Of a DNA stretch of 19,787 nt, positions 1 through 7,415 are shown piece after piece. The stretch is taken from NCBI GenBank assembly GCA_020637615.1, contig JACKKC010000041.1, positions 1 to 19,787 of the forward strand, in the 5' to 3' direction. This stretch comes from Rhodovulum sp. Its GTDB lineage: Bacteria; Pseudomonadota; Alphaproteobacteria; Rhodobacterales; Rhodobacteraceae. Made by a program: the position numbers and the translations under genes. Numbering within the stretch: the stretch's first letter is position 1; each line of letters opens with the position of its first letter. The notes under the pieces are model-generated. The model had not been told where the DNA came from and made no database searches. It saw only the letters and a program-made list of their open reading frames with translations.

Positions 1-578
1 CGGGCGAGTTCGCGGGCGCGGTCCATCAGGCGCTCGGGCGGCAGGATCTCGTTGACAAGGCCCCAGCGATGCGCCTCCACGGCGTCCATCCAGCGCCCGG
101 TGAGCAGGAGTTCCATTGCGATGTGGTAGGGGATTCGCTTCGGGAGCTTGATCGAGGCGGCGTCGGCGATGGTGCCCGAGCGGATCTCGGGCAGCGCGAA
201 GGTCGCATGCTCGGCGGCGAGGATGATGTCGCAGGAGAGCGCGATCTCGAGCCCGCCGCCGCAGGCGATGCCGTTGACCGCGGCGATGACCGGCTTGTTG
301 AGCCGCGGCAGCTCCTGCAACCCGCCGAAGCCGCCGGGCCCGTAATCGCCGTCGACCGCGTCGCCGCCGGCGGCGGCCTTGAGATCCCAGCCCGGGCAGA
401 AGAACTTCTCGCCCGCCGCCGTCAGGATCGCCACCCGCAGCTCGGGATCGTCGCGAAAGGCGCGGAAGGTCTCGCCCATGACGCGGCTGGTGGCGAGGTC
501 GACGGCATTGGCCTTGGGCCGGTCGAGGGTCACCTCGAGCACGTAGCCGTCGCGGCGGGTGCGGACGGGATCGGTCAT
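1..578 (-). CDS. caiD: Crotonobetainyl-CoA hydratase-like enoyl-CoA hydratase (CaiD family), 3' end cut by the window
   Basis: About 192 residues are visible from ATG 578; the C-terminus lies outside the window. The crotonase fold is clear: an oxyanion-hole stretch EKFFCPGWDLKAAA (57-70) and the CGGGLEIA segment (106-113). The two acidic residues known to be needed in E. coli CaiD, Glu111 and Glu131, are present at exactly those positions (GGGLE and ALPE), and the N-terminal VTLDRPKANAVD matches CaiD closely. CaiD adds water to crotonobetainyl-CoA to give L-carnitinyl-CoA in the cytoplasm. The start codon overlaps the stop of the upstream synthetase gene as ATGA, so the two are translationally coupled. 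It is the last visible gene of the carnitine-type operon, where it would supply carnitinyl-CoA from desaturated butyrobetainyl-CoA. A related enoyl-CoA hydratase of other specificity remains possible, but the neighbours favour CaiD. Confidence 0.85.
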   Translation of the reverse strand, partial: MTDPVRTRRDGYVLEVTLDRPKANAVDLATSRVMGETFRAFRDDPELRVAILTAAGEKFFCPGWDLKAAAGGDAVDGDYGPGGFGGLQELPRLNKPVIAAVNGIACGGGLEIALSCDIILAAEHATFALPEIRSGTIADAASIKLPKRIPYHIAMELLLTGRWMDAVEAHRWGLVNEILPPERLMDRARELA

Positions 579-2632
579 GGCGCGTGTCCTTCTTCGTTCA
601 GGCGGATCAGGGCATCGACGGCGACGGCACCCTTCGCGCCGGCCATCAGCGGATTGACGTCGAGCTCGACCAGGCCCGGCGTCGCCGCGGCATAGCGGCC
701 GAGCGCCAGCGCCGCGGCGACGATGGCCTCGAGGTCCGCGGCGGGCTTGCCGCGGTAGCCCCGGAGCAGCGGCGCGATGCGAAGGCCTTCGAGGGCGGCG
801 CGGATCTCCTCCGCGGAGGTGGGCAACACGAGGGTGGCACTGTCCTGCAGCAGCTCGGTCAGCACGCCGCCGGCGCCGATCGTCAGGGTCATCAGCCCGG
901 TCGCATCGCGGGTCACGCCGAGGATGAGCTCGGCGAGGCTGTCGCGGGCCATCTCCTCGGCGAGAAAGCCGCCCGGCGCGGCGGCCATCGCCTCGGCGGC
1001 GGCCTGCAGGTCCCGGGCCGTGTCGAGGCCGAGCACCACGGCGCCGGCCTCGCTCTTGTGGGCGATGCCGAGGGCCTTGAGCGCGACCGGAAACCGCAGC
1101 CCCGCGGCGCCCTCCGCCAGCGCCGCCGGGCTCGCCGCGGTCACGCCGCGGGGCACGGAGAGGCCGAAGCCGGCGAGGGCGGCCTTGGCCTCGGCCTCGG
1201 TGAGCAGCCGGGCCGGACCCGAGGGCGGCGGGGTGAGCAGCGCGGGAGCCGCGGCGGGCCGGGCTGCGAGGCGGCCGGCGCGGATGGCGGCATCGATGGC
1301 GGCGATGCCGTCGCCGAGCCCGTGCAGCACCGCGATGCCGGCGGCGGCGAAGCGGTCGGCGGCGAATTCGCCGAGGTTCTCCTGCAGGGTCGAGAGCACC
1401 GCCACCCGGGCGCCGGTGGCGCCGCGCGCGGCGATGATGGCGGCCAGGGCGCATTCGTAGGTGGCGCGGTTGCAGCGGTCCTCCCGCGGCAGGTCGAGCA
1501 GGAAGACCGCGAGGTCGAAGCCGTCGTGCAGCACCGCCGTGAAACAGGCGGTCATGCGGGCGAGGTCGTTCCAGATGAAGGTGTGGTAGTCGAAGGGATT
1601 GGCGATGGCGACGAAGGGGCCGAGCTGCTCCGCGAGGTCGCCGGCCGCGGCGGGGCCGAAGGGGCGCAGGTCGAGCTCGCTCGCCTCGGTCAGATCGGCC
1701 ATCAGCCCGGCCTCGCCGCCCGAGCAACTGACCGAGACGACCGCATTGCCGGCCAGCGGGCCACCTTCGTGCAGCAGGTGCAGGGTCTCGAGGAAGGCGC
1801 CGGGCGAGGCGACCTCGGTGATGCCGAGGCGGGCGAGCAGCGCCGAGCCCGCCGCCGCCTCCCCCGAGAGCGAGGCGGTGTGGCTGAGCGTTGCGGCACG
1901 GGCGCGGCTGCTGCGGCCGGTCTTGAGTGCGACGACCGGCTTGCCGGCGGCCCGGGCGGCGGCGGCCATGGCCTCGAGCGCACGGATGTCGCCGAATCCC
2001 TCGATATGCAGGCCGAGCGCGGTGACGCGCGGATCGGCCAGCGCCGCGCGGGCGAGATCGGCGAAGCCGGTCTGGGCCTGGTTGCCGGCGGTCATCACAT
2101 AGGCGAGCGGCAGGCCGCGGCGCTGCATGGTGAGGTTGATGGCGATGTTGGAGGATTGCAGCACCAGCGCCACGCCGCGCGGCACCGGGCCGCCGCCGTG
2201 CTGGTCGGGCCAGAGCGCCACGTTGTCGAGGTAGTTCAGGAGGCCGTAGCAATTCGGCCCGAGCAGCGGCATCTCGCCCGCCGCGGCCACCAGCGCATCC
2301 TGCAGCCCGGCGCCGGCGGCATCGCCCGCCTCGGCCTCGCGGAAGCCGGACGCGAAGGCGATGGCGCCGCCGGCGCCCATCGCGGCGAGGTCGCGCACGA
2401 TCTCGACGCTCTGGGCGCGGTTCACGCCGATGAAGGCGGCGTCGGGCGCAGCGGGCAGCGCGGCCACGTCGCGGAAGCACGGCAGGCCCAGGAGGGACTC
2501 GCGCTTCGGATGCACCGGCCAGATCGCGCCGGGAAAGCCCGCGCGCTGCAGCTGGGTCACGACATTCTCGGCCCAGAAGCCGCCGAAGAGCGCGATCGAC
2601 CTGGGCCGCAACAGGCGGGAGAGGTCGCGCAT
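575..2632 (-). CDS. Acetate--CoA ligase (ADP-forming)-family acyl-CoA synthetase, single-chain
   Basis: This 685-residue protein has the fused ADP-forming acyl-CoA synthetase layout. An N-terminal CoA-binding Rossmann domain (PRSIALFGG near 10-18) is followed by two succinyl-CoA-ligase-like domains and a C-terminal ATP-grasp domain from about residue 475 (PVALKALGIAHKSEAGAVV). The phosphohistidine loop LSHTASLSG is intact, with His near 251, and GPNCYGLLNY marks the CoA ligase domain. Enzymes of this family make an acyl-CoA from acid, CoA and ATP, giving ADP and Pi. In this operon it occupies the place usually held by the AMP-forming betaine:CoA ligase CaiC or the CoA transferase CaiB, so its likely substrate is gamma-butyrobetaine, crotonobetaine or carnitine (inference). 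The ATG at 2632 was chosen; a GTG three codons upstream (2641) is an alternative and neither has a clear ribosome binding site. A 150-bp hairpin-rich gap separates it from the acyl-CoA dehydrogenase gene. Confidence 0.85.
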   Translation of the reverse strand: MRDLSRLLRPRSIALFGGFWAENVVTQLQRAGFPGAIWPVHPKRESLLGLPCFRDVAALPAAPDAAFIGVNRAQSVEIVRDLAAMGAGGAIAFASGFREAEAGDAAGAGLQDALVAAAGEMPLLGPNCYGLLNYLDNVALWPDQHGGGPVPRGVALVLQSSNIAINLTMQRRGLPLAYVMTAGNQAQTGFADLARAALADPRVTALGLHIEGFGDIRALEAMAAAARAAGKPVVALKTGRSSRARAATLSHTASLSGEAAAGSALLARLGITEVASPGAFLETLHLLHEGGPLAGNAVVSVSCSGGEAGLMADLTEASELDLRPFGPAAAGDLAEQLGPFVAIANPFDYHTFIWNDLARMTACFTAVLHDGFDLAVFLLDLPREDRCNRATYECALAAIIAARGATGARVAVLSTLQENLGEFAADRFAAAGIAVLHGLGDGIAAIDAAIRAGRLAARPAAAPALLTPPPSGPARLLTEAEAKAALAGFGLSVPRGVTAASPAALAEGAAGLRFPVALKALGIAHKSEAGAVVLGLDTARDLQAAAEAMAAAPGGFLAEEMARDSLAELILGVTRDATGLMTLTIGAGGVLTELLQDSATLVLPTSAEEIRAALEGLRIAPLLRGYRGKPAADLEAIVAAALALGRYAAATPGLVELDVNPLMAGAKGAVAVDALIRLNEEGHAP

Positions 2633-2641
2633 CAGCCGCAC

Positions 2642-2791
2642 GGGCGCGGCTGGCGCCGCGCGGCGGCCTTTGCCGCCACAATGCGCGCGCGGGTGCGCGC
2701 AAGGCTTCTTGGCTGGCGCGCGCCTGCGGGCGCGCGCCTGACTGCTCTCCAGGTTAGCAAACCTGTATGAGACCGGCCGCGCGGCGCCATG
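2642..2791 (-). other. Hairpin-rich intercistronic spacer inside the carnitine operon
   Basis: Every other junction in this operon overlaps or is 4 nt long, but this gap is 150 nt. It holds three consecutive perfect stem-loops: GGCGGC/GCCGCC at 2662-2677, TGCGCGC/GCGCGCA at 2682-2701, and GGCGCGCGCC repeated on both sides of a 4-nt loop at 2715-2738. No T-run follows any of them, so they are not classical intrinsic terminators. They could protect the upstream mRNA, damp expression of the last two genes, or mark a separate transcription start. No convincing promoter was recognised. Confidence 0.55.
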
Positions 2792-3955
2792 TCAGGCGCC
2801 GAGCGGGCGCAGCAGGGCGCGGGAGATGATGTGGCGCTGGATCTCGGAGGTGCCCTCCCAGATGCGCTCCACGCGGGCGTCGCGCCAGATGCGCTCGAGC
2901 GGCAGCTCCTCCATCAGCCCCATGCCGCCGTGGATCTGGATCGCCGCATCGGCGACGAAGGCCAGCGTCTCGGTGGCCTTGAGCTTGACCATGGCCATGT
3001 CCTGGTCAGTGGCGGTGCCCTGGTCGTATTTCCAGCCGGCTTCGAGCAGCATCAGCTCGCTCGCCTTGATCTCCGTCGCCATGTCGGCGAGCTGGAAGGA
3101 GATGCCCTGGTTCCTGCCGATGGGCGCGCCGAACTGCCGGCGCGAGGCCGCCCATTCGACCGCATGGGCGAAGGCGCGCTCGGCGCGGCCGAGGCAAGTG
3201 GCCGCGACCTGCAGCCGCGTGGCGCCAAGCCAGGAATTGGCCACCTCGAAGCCCCGGTGTGGCTCGCCAAGCACGTTTTCCCCGGGCACCCGGCAATCGT
3301 CGAATTCGAGGATCGAGTTGGTGTAGCCGCGATGCGCGACGTTGCGGTAGCCCTCGCGCACCGTGAAGCCCGGCGTGCCCTTGTCGACGAAGAAGGCGGT
3401 GATGCGCTTCTTCGGCCCGCGGGGCGTCTCCTCCGAGCCGGTGGCCATGAAGGCGATGGTGAAGCCGGCGATGTCGGCGTGGGAGATGAAATGCTTCGTG
3501 CCGTTGAGGATCCAGTCGCTGCCGTCGGGTCGCGCGCTGGCCTTCATGCCGCGCAGGTCGGAGCCGGCATCGGGCTCGGTCATGGCGAGGCAGTCCCAGG
3601 TCTCGCCGCGCACGCAGGGCGCGAGGTAGCGCTCGCGCTGCTCGGGCGTGCCGGCGCAGAGGATGTTGGAGGGCCGGGCCACGCAGGTCCAGTGCAGCGC
3701 GTAATTGGCCCGTCCGAGCTCGCGCTCGTAGAGGAGCCAGGTCAGCGTGTCGAGGCCGGCGCCGCCGTGCTCCTCGGGGATGTTGGCGGCATAGAGCCCG
3801 GCCTCGATGGCCCCGGCCTTGACCTCCTCGATCACCTCTGGGCGCAGGTGGCCCGTGCGCTCGACCTCGGCCTCGCGGGGGTAGAGCTCGGCCTCGACGA
3901 AGGCACGGGTGGTCTCGACGATCATGCGCTGCTCGTCGGAGAGGGCGAAATCCAT
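2792..3955 (-). CDS. Acyl-CoA dehydrogenase, probable gamma-butyrobetainyl-CoA/crotonobetainyl-CoA dehydrogenase
   Basis: At 387 residues it has the normal length for a soluble four-subunit FAD acyl-CoA dehydrogenase. It carries the FAD/substrate signature LAMTEPDAGSDLRG (123-136), the second signature QIHGGMGLMEELPLERIWRD (340-359) and the catalytic base Glu367 in RIWEGTSEIQR. Such enzymes remove two hydrogens between C2 and C3 of an acyl-CoA and pass electrons to electron-transfer flavoprotein. With a CoA synthetase and a CaiD-like hydratase downstream, the best-fitting reaction is oxidation of gamma-butyrobetainyl-CoA to crotonobetainyl-CoA; this is inferred from context. By memory the sequence is not especially close to E. 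coli CaiA, so no symbol is given. The ATG at 3955 is 4 nt past the stop of the upstream SDR gene, indicating the same transcript. Confidence 0.87.
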   Translation of the reverse strand: MDFALSDEQRMIVETTRAFVEAELYPREAEVERTGHLRPEVIEEVKAGAIEAGLYAANIPEEHGGAGLDTLTWLLYERELGRANYALHWTCVARPSNILCAGTPEQRERYLAPCVRGETWDCLAMTEPDAGSDLRGMKASARPDGSDWILNGTKHFISHADIAGFTIAFMATGSEETPRGPKKRITAFFVDKGTPGFTVREGYRNVAHRGYTNSILEFDDCRVPGENVLGEPHRGFEVANSWLGATRLQVAATCLGRAERAFAHAVEWAASRRQFGAPIGRNQGISFQLADMATEIKASELMLLEAGWKYDQGTATDQDMAMVKLKATETLAFVADAAIQIHGGMGLMEELPLERIWRDARVERIWEGTSEIQRHIISRALLRPLGA

Positions 3956-3959
3956 GGGC

Positions 3960-4721
3960 TCAGACCTTGGGATCGGGATTTTCGGTATGGCCGTCCACGG
4001 CGATGACCTGTCCGGAGACGAGCCGGGCGGCGTCGGAGGCGAGGAAGACCGCCATGTTGGCGATGTCCTCGGCCCGGACCAGGCTGCGCATGGAGATGCC
4101 CTTCTTCCAGGCCTCGCGCAGGGTGGCGGCGTCGGTGCCCTTCATGGCGGCGGAGCGTTCCAGCACGCCGTCGATACGCGGGCCCTCGACCGAGCCGGGG
4201 CAGATGGCGTTCGCCCTGACGCCGAAGGGGCCGAGTTCCATGGCCACGGTCTTCATCAGCCCGATCACCGCCCATTTCGCCGCCGCATAGGGGGCGCGGT
4301 TCGGAAATCCGTGCAGGCCCGCGGTCGAGGAGGTGAAGAGCATCGCGCCCCGCCCCGCGCGCTTCATCATCGGCGCGGCGTGGTGGGCGGCGAGGAAGGC
4401 GCCGTCGAGGTTCACCTCGACGCAGCGGCGGAAACCCTCCGGCGGCATGTCCTCGATCGCCGCGGTCGGCCCGGCGATGCCGGCATTGGCGCAGAGCGTG
4501 TCGAGGCCGCCCCAGTCTGACTCGATCTCGGCGAAGAGCGCCGCCATGCCCATAGCATCCGCCGAATCGACCTCGCTCGCGCGCCAGTCGCCGGGAGCGG
4601 CGGCCAGCGCGACGGCATCGACATCGGTGATCCAGACCGAGGCACCGGCCTCGCTGAAGGCCCGCGCCATGGCGCGGCCGATGCCGGCGGCGCCGGCGGT
4701 GATCAGGACCCGTTGCGCCAT
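3960..4721 (-). CDS. SDR-family NAD(P)-dependent oxidoreductase, candidate D-carnitine or 3-hydroxyacyl dehydrogenase
   Basis: This 253-residue classical short-chain dehydrogenase shows every family landmark: the cofactor loop TAGAAGIG (8-15), an acidic residue after beta-2 (Asp33 in ITDVD) that favours NAD(H), NAG (79-81), Asn104, the catalytic Ser at 131-132, and Tyr145/Lys149 in APYAAAKWA. The C-terminal GQVIAVDGH motif is also typical. The start at 4721 has a near-perfect GAGGAGGTG ribosome binding site 4 nt after the upstream stop. Its position directly after the L-carnitine dehydrogenase fusion suggests oxidation of a 3-hydroxy quaternary ammonium compound. D-carnitine, feeding 3-dehydrocarnitine from the other enantiomer, would be the simplest choice. 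3-hydroxybutyrate dehydrogenase for the acetoacetate released by the BKACE enzyme is the main alternative. The family assignment is firm; the substrate is a guess. Confidence 0.88.
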   Translation of the reverse strand: MAQRVLITAGAAGIGRAMARAFSEAGASVWITDVDAVALAAAPGDWRASEVDSADAMGMAALFAEIESDWGGLDTLCANAGIAGPTAAIEDMPPEGFRRCVEVNLDGAFLAAHHAAPMMKRAGRGAMLFTSSTAGLHGFPNRAPYAAAKWAVIGLMKTVAMELGPFGVRANAICPGSVEGPRIDGVLERSAAMKGTDAATLREAWKKGISMRSLVRAEDIANMAVFLASDAARLVSGQVIAVDGHTENPDPKV

Positions 4722-4725
4722 GGCG

Positions 4726-6198
4726 TCACCTCCTCTCGCCGACCGCCCGGCCGAGCCCCTCGGGGCACGGCAGCCGGGAATGCAGCGCGGCGATCTCGCC
4801 GAGCTTCGCGGCGATCTCCGGCGCGGGCTCGGCCGCGGCCCGCGTCGCGAGCGAGACATGGATCAGCATGTGCTCGCCGGTGGCGAGCAGGCGTCCGTCG
4901 CCGTGCTCGAGCCGGTGGAAGAGATGCATGCGCTTGCCGCCGGCGCCGACGACCTGGGTGCGCACGCGCAGCGGCTCGCCCACGCCGACCTCGGCGAGAT
5001 GGCGGATATGGGTCTCGACGGTGAAGAAGGAGCCGCCGGAGGCGATGTAGTCGGCGTCGCAGCCGATCATGCGCATGAAGGCGTCGGAGGCGTCCGCGAA
5101 ACACTGCAGGTAGCGCGCCTCGTTCATGTGGTTGTTGTAGTCGGTCCAGTCGGGCGGGACGACGCGCTCGAGCGTCACGATCGGCCGGGAAAGGTCGGCG
5201 GGGGCGGGTGCCGCGCCGGCGTCGAAGAGCTTCTTCTCGTAGGCGGCGAGGATCTGCCCCGCGCCCCAGTCGTTGGCCTTGAGCGCCTGCTGGATGGCCA
5301 CGAGGTTGTCGTCGCGGATGCGCTCGAGCTCGCGGATCGGGATGTGGCCCGATTGCGCGTCCGACTGGCCGGCGATGAGATCGACCAGCGCGTCGTCGAA
5401 ATCGGGCACCTCCGTCAGATGCGTCCAGGGCCATTGCAGGCAGGGGCCGAACTGGGCCATGAAATGCCGCATCCCGGCCTCGCCGCCGGCGACGCGATAG
5501 GTGTCGAAGACCCCCATCTGCGCATAGCGGATGCCGAAGCCGTAGCGCACGATGTCATCGAGCTCCTGGGTCGTGCAGATGCCGTCCCTGATCAGCCAGA
5601 GCGCCTCGCGCCAGATCGATTCGAGCAGCCGGTCGGCGACGAAGGCCTCGATCTCCTTGCGGATGCGGACGGGCTTCATGCCGATGGTCGGGTAGAAGGC
5701 CATGGCCCGGTCGATGGCCTCAGGATCGGTCGCCCTGCCGCCGACGATCTCGACCACCGGCAGGAGATAGACCGGGTTGAAGGGATGCGCGACGAGCAGG
5801 CGGCCGGGGCAGGTCATCTCCGCCTGCAAGTCCGAGGGCATGATGCCGGAGGTAGAGGAGGCGATCAGCGCCTCGGGCTTCGCCGCCGCCTCCGCCTCGG
5901 CATAGACGCGGCGCTTGACCTCGAGGCGTTCGGGAACCGCCTCGACGATCAGGTCGGCGCCCGCCACCGCCTCGGCGAGGCTCGGGGCGAGGCGCAGGCC
6001 GCCCTTCTTCGGGCGCGGGGCCATGGTGAGGCGGGCATAGGCGCGGTCGGCCAGCGCGAGGACCGCGTCGAGCTTCTGGCGGGCATCGGGGGCCGGGTCG
6101 AAGACGGCGACCTCGTGGCCGTTCTCGATCAGCCGGGCAACCCAGCCCGCGCCGATCACGCCGCCGCCGAGGACGGCGCAGGAGCCGATGCCGCTCAT
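4726..6198 (-). CDS. lcdH: L-carnitine dehydrogenase fused to a betainyl-CoA thioesterase domain
   Basis: This 490-residue protein has three parts. An N-terminal 3-hydroxyacyl-CoA-dehydrogenase-type NAD domain has the GGGVIGAG loop at 11-18 and the active-site HPFNP at 138-142. A helical 3HCDH C-terminal domain covers roughly 185-310. A hotdog 4HBT thioesterase domain covers about 338-450, with DYNNHMNEARY at 353-363. The first two domains match carnitine 3-dehydrogenase (L-carnitine + NAD+ to 3-dehydrocarnitine + NADH). In known Rhizobium- and Xanthomonas-type enzymes a thioesterase-like C-terminal extension is likewise present. The separate betainyl-CoA thioesterase of Pseudomonas performs the last step to glycine betaine. 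The fused domain here is therefore likely to hydrolyse betainyl-CoA, and perhaps carnitinyl-CoA as well. Its ATG overlaps the BKACE stop as ATGA, so the first and third steps of the pathway are coupled to the second. Confidence 0.93.
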   Translation of the reverse strand: MSGIGSCAVLGGGVIGAGWVARLIENGHEVAVFDPAPDARQKLDAVLALADRAYARLTMAPRPKKGGLRLAPSLAEAVAGADLIVEAVPERLEVKRRVYAEAEAAAKPEALIASSTSGIMPSDLQAEMTCPGRLLVAHPFNPVYLLPVVEIVGGRATDPEAIDRAMAFYPTIGMKPVRIRKEIEAFVADRLLESIWREALWLIRDGICTTQELDDIVRYGFGIRYAQMGVFDTYRVAGGEAGMRHFMAQFGPCLQWPWTHLTEVPDFDDALVDLIAGQSDAQSGHIPIRELERIRDDNLVAIQQALKANDWGAGQILAAYEKKLFDAGAAPAPADLSRPIVTLERVVPPDWTDYNNHMNEARYLQCFADASDAFMRMIGCDADYIASGGSFFTVETHIRHLAEVGVGEPLRVRTQVVGAGGKRMHLFHRLEHGDGRLLATGEHMLIHVSLATRAAAEPAPEIAAKLGEIAALHSRLPCPEGLGRAVGERR

Positions 6199-7103
6199 GC
6201 CCAGCGCTTCGTGAGGTTCAGCTTCGCGCGCACCTCCGCCGGGCCGAGCAGCTGCGTGCCCATGTTCTCGGCCACGGCGCGGGCGCGGGCGACGAGATCG
6301 GCATTGGTGGCGAGCACGCCCCTGTCGAGCCAGATGTTGTCCTCGAGCCCGACGCGGATGTTGCCGCCCGAGAGCAGCGCGAGCGCGGCATAGGGCAGCT
6401 GGTTGCGCCCGATCGAGAAGGCGGAATGGATCCAGTCCGGCGGCAGGTTTGCCACCAGCGCCATCAGGGTGGTGATGTCGTCCGGCGCGCCCCAGGGGAT
6501 GCCCATGCAGAGCTGGACGACCACGGGATCCTCGATCAGGCCCTGGTCCTTCAGCCATTTCGCGAGCACCAGATGGCCGGTGTCGAAGATCTCGATCTCC
6601 GGGCGCACGCCGAGCTCGCGGATCTCGCGGGCCATGGCCACCAGCATCGCCGGCGAATTGGCCATGATGTAGTCGCCCGCGCCGAAGTTCATCGTGCCGC
6701 AGTCGAGCGTGCAGATCTCGGGCAGGAGCCGCGCCACATGGACGAGGCGCTCGGAGGCGCCGACCATGTCGGTGCCGGCCGCATCGGGCGGCAGCGGCGC
6801 CTCGGGCGGGCCGAGCGTCAGGTCGCCGCCCATGCCGGCGGTCAGGTTCAGCACCATGTCGACCCCCGAGGCACGGATATGCTCGACGACCTCGGCGTAG
6901 AGCTCGGGGTCGCGGGAGGGCTTGCCGGAGGCCGGGTCGCGGACGTGGATATGGGCGATGGCCGCCCCCGCCTCAACCGCCTCGATGGCCGCGTCGGCGA
7001 TGGCGCGCGGGCTGACGGGCACCTTGTCGGAACGCCCGGTCGTGTCGCCGGCCCCGGTCAGGGCGCAGGTGATGAAGGCCTCGCGGCTCGGCTGAAGTGC
7101 CAT
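6195..7103 (-). CDS. cdhC: BKACE-family 3-dehydrocarnitine:acetyl-CoA trimethylamine-acyl transferase (dehydrocarnitine cleavage enzyme)
   Basis: This 302-residue protein belongs to the 3-keto-5-aminohexanoate cleavage enzyme (BKACE) family. The zinc motif AHIHVRD provides His51 and His53, and VGLEDN provides the conserved Glu254; NLTAGMGG (86-93) is the usual substrate-side segment. BKACE enzymes exchange a beta-keto acid with acetyl-CoA to give acetoacetate and a new acyl-CoA. With 3-dehydrocarnitine the products are acetoacetate and betainyl-CoA. Adjacency to the carnitine dehydrogenase-thioesterase fusion makes dehydrocarnitine by far the likeliest substrate. The ATG at 7103 was chosen because GGGAGG lies 6 nt upstream; the frame stays open further upstream but lacks such a site. 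It is the first gene of the minus-strand operon, so the operon promoter should lie in the divergent spacer 7104-7415. Confidence 0.93.
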   Translation of the reverse strand: MALQPSREAFITCALTGAGDTTGRSDKVPVSPRAIADAAIEAVEAGAAIAHIHVRDPASGKPSRDPELYAEVVEHIRASGVDMVLNLTAGMGGDLTLGPPEAPLPPDAAGTDMVGASERLVHVARLLPEICTLDCGTMNFGAGDYIMANSPAMLVAMAREIRELGVRPEIEIFDTGHLVLAKWLKDQGLIEDPVVVQLCMGIPWGAPDDITTLMALVANLPPDWIHSAFSIGRNQLPYAALALLSGGNIRVGLEDNIWLDRGVLATNADLVARARAVAENMGTQLLGPAEVRAKLNLTKRWA

Positions 7104-7415
7104 CTTGTCCCTCCCCTGCCCGGCCGCCTCGGCGCCCGGGCGCATCCATCCGGCGGGCACGATAATGCAGTCGCGCGGCGATGTCGCGGGGCCTTCGTCA
7201 GGATTTTCGCGCCCCGGCGGCGGCGCAACAAGCGGACGGCCCTTTGGCCGAAGTCATTCTTTCCCGTGCCTGTTGGCACGGGCCCCTGTCCTGCCCGATA
7301 GGCATCTGCCCATATGAAATCCTCACGGGGACGCCCCTGACCGGCGCGGATCGGTCCCCGGGGCATCCTGCTTTTCCCGTGCGGCGTTCGGCGTCATACT
7401 GGGCGGCCGAATCCG
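7104..7415. promoter_or_regulatory. Divergent intergenic region between the carnitine operon and the ABC-importer operon
   Basis: This 312-bp spacer must contain the starts of both the minus-strand carnitine operon and the plus-strand aldolase/ABC operon. I see no gene in it. The most distinct element is a perfect 8-bp dyad (CCCGTGCC, 4-nt loop TGTT, GGCACGGG) at 7263-7282. Midway between the two starts, it fits a regulator operator better than a terminator. A weak -10-like CATACT lies at 7395-7400 upstream of the aldolase gene. No regulator gene is in the window, so the controlling protein must lie elsewhere. Confidence 0.5.
7263..7282. promoter_or_regulatory. Perfect 8-bp dyad, candidate operator
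   Basis: The arms CCCGTGCC and GGCACGGG flank a TGTT centre. No T-run follows on either strand. The location, about 130-160 bp from both divergent starts, suggests a binding site shared by the two operons, or alternatively a stem in a long leader of one of them. It is called from the inverted symmetry only. Confidence 0.35.

Noticed and set aside
2753..2763. GTTAGCAAACC, also found at 19221-19231, both upstream of minus-strand genes
   Set aside because: An 11-base match is expected many times by chance in 20 kb, and the two contexts share nothing else.
584..2770. A 728-codon open frame on the plus strand opposite the CoA synthetase
   Set aside because: It is antisense to a gene with intact domains and motifs, its translation is Gly/Arg/Ala/His-rich without family motifs, and such frames are expected opposite high-GC genes.
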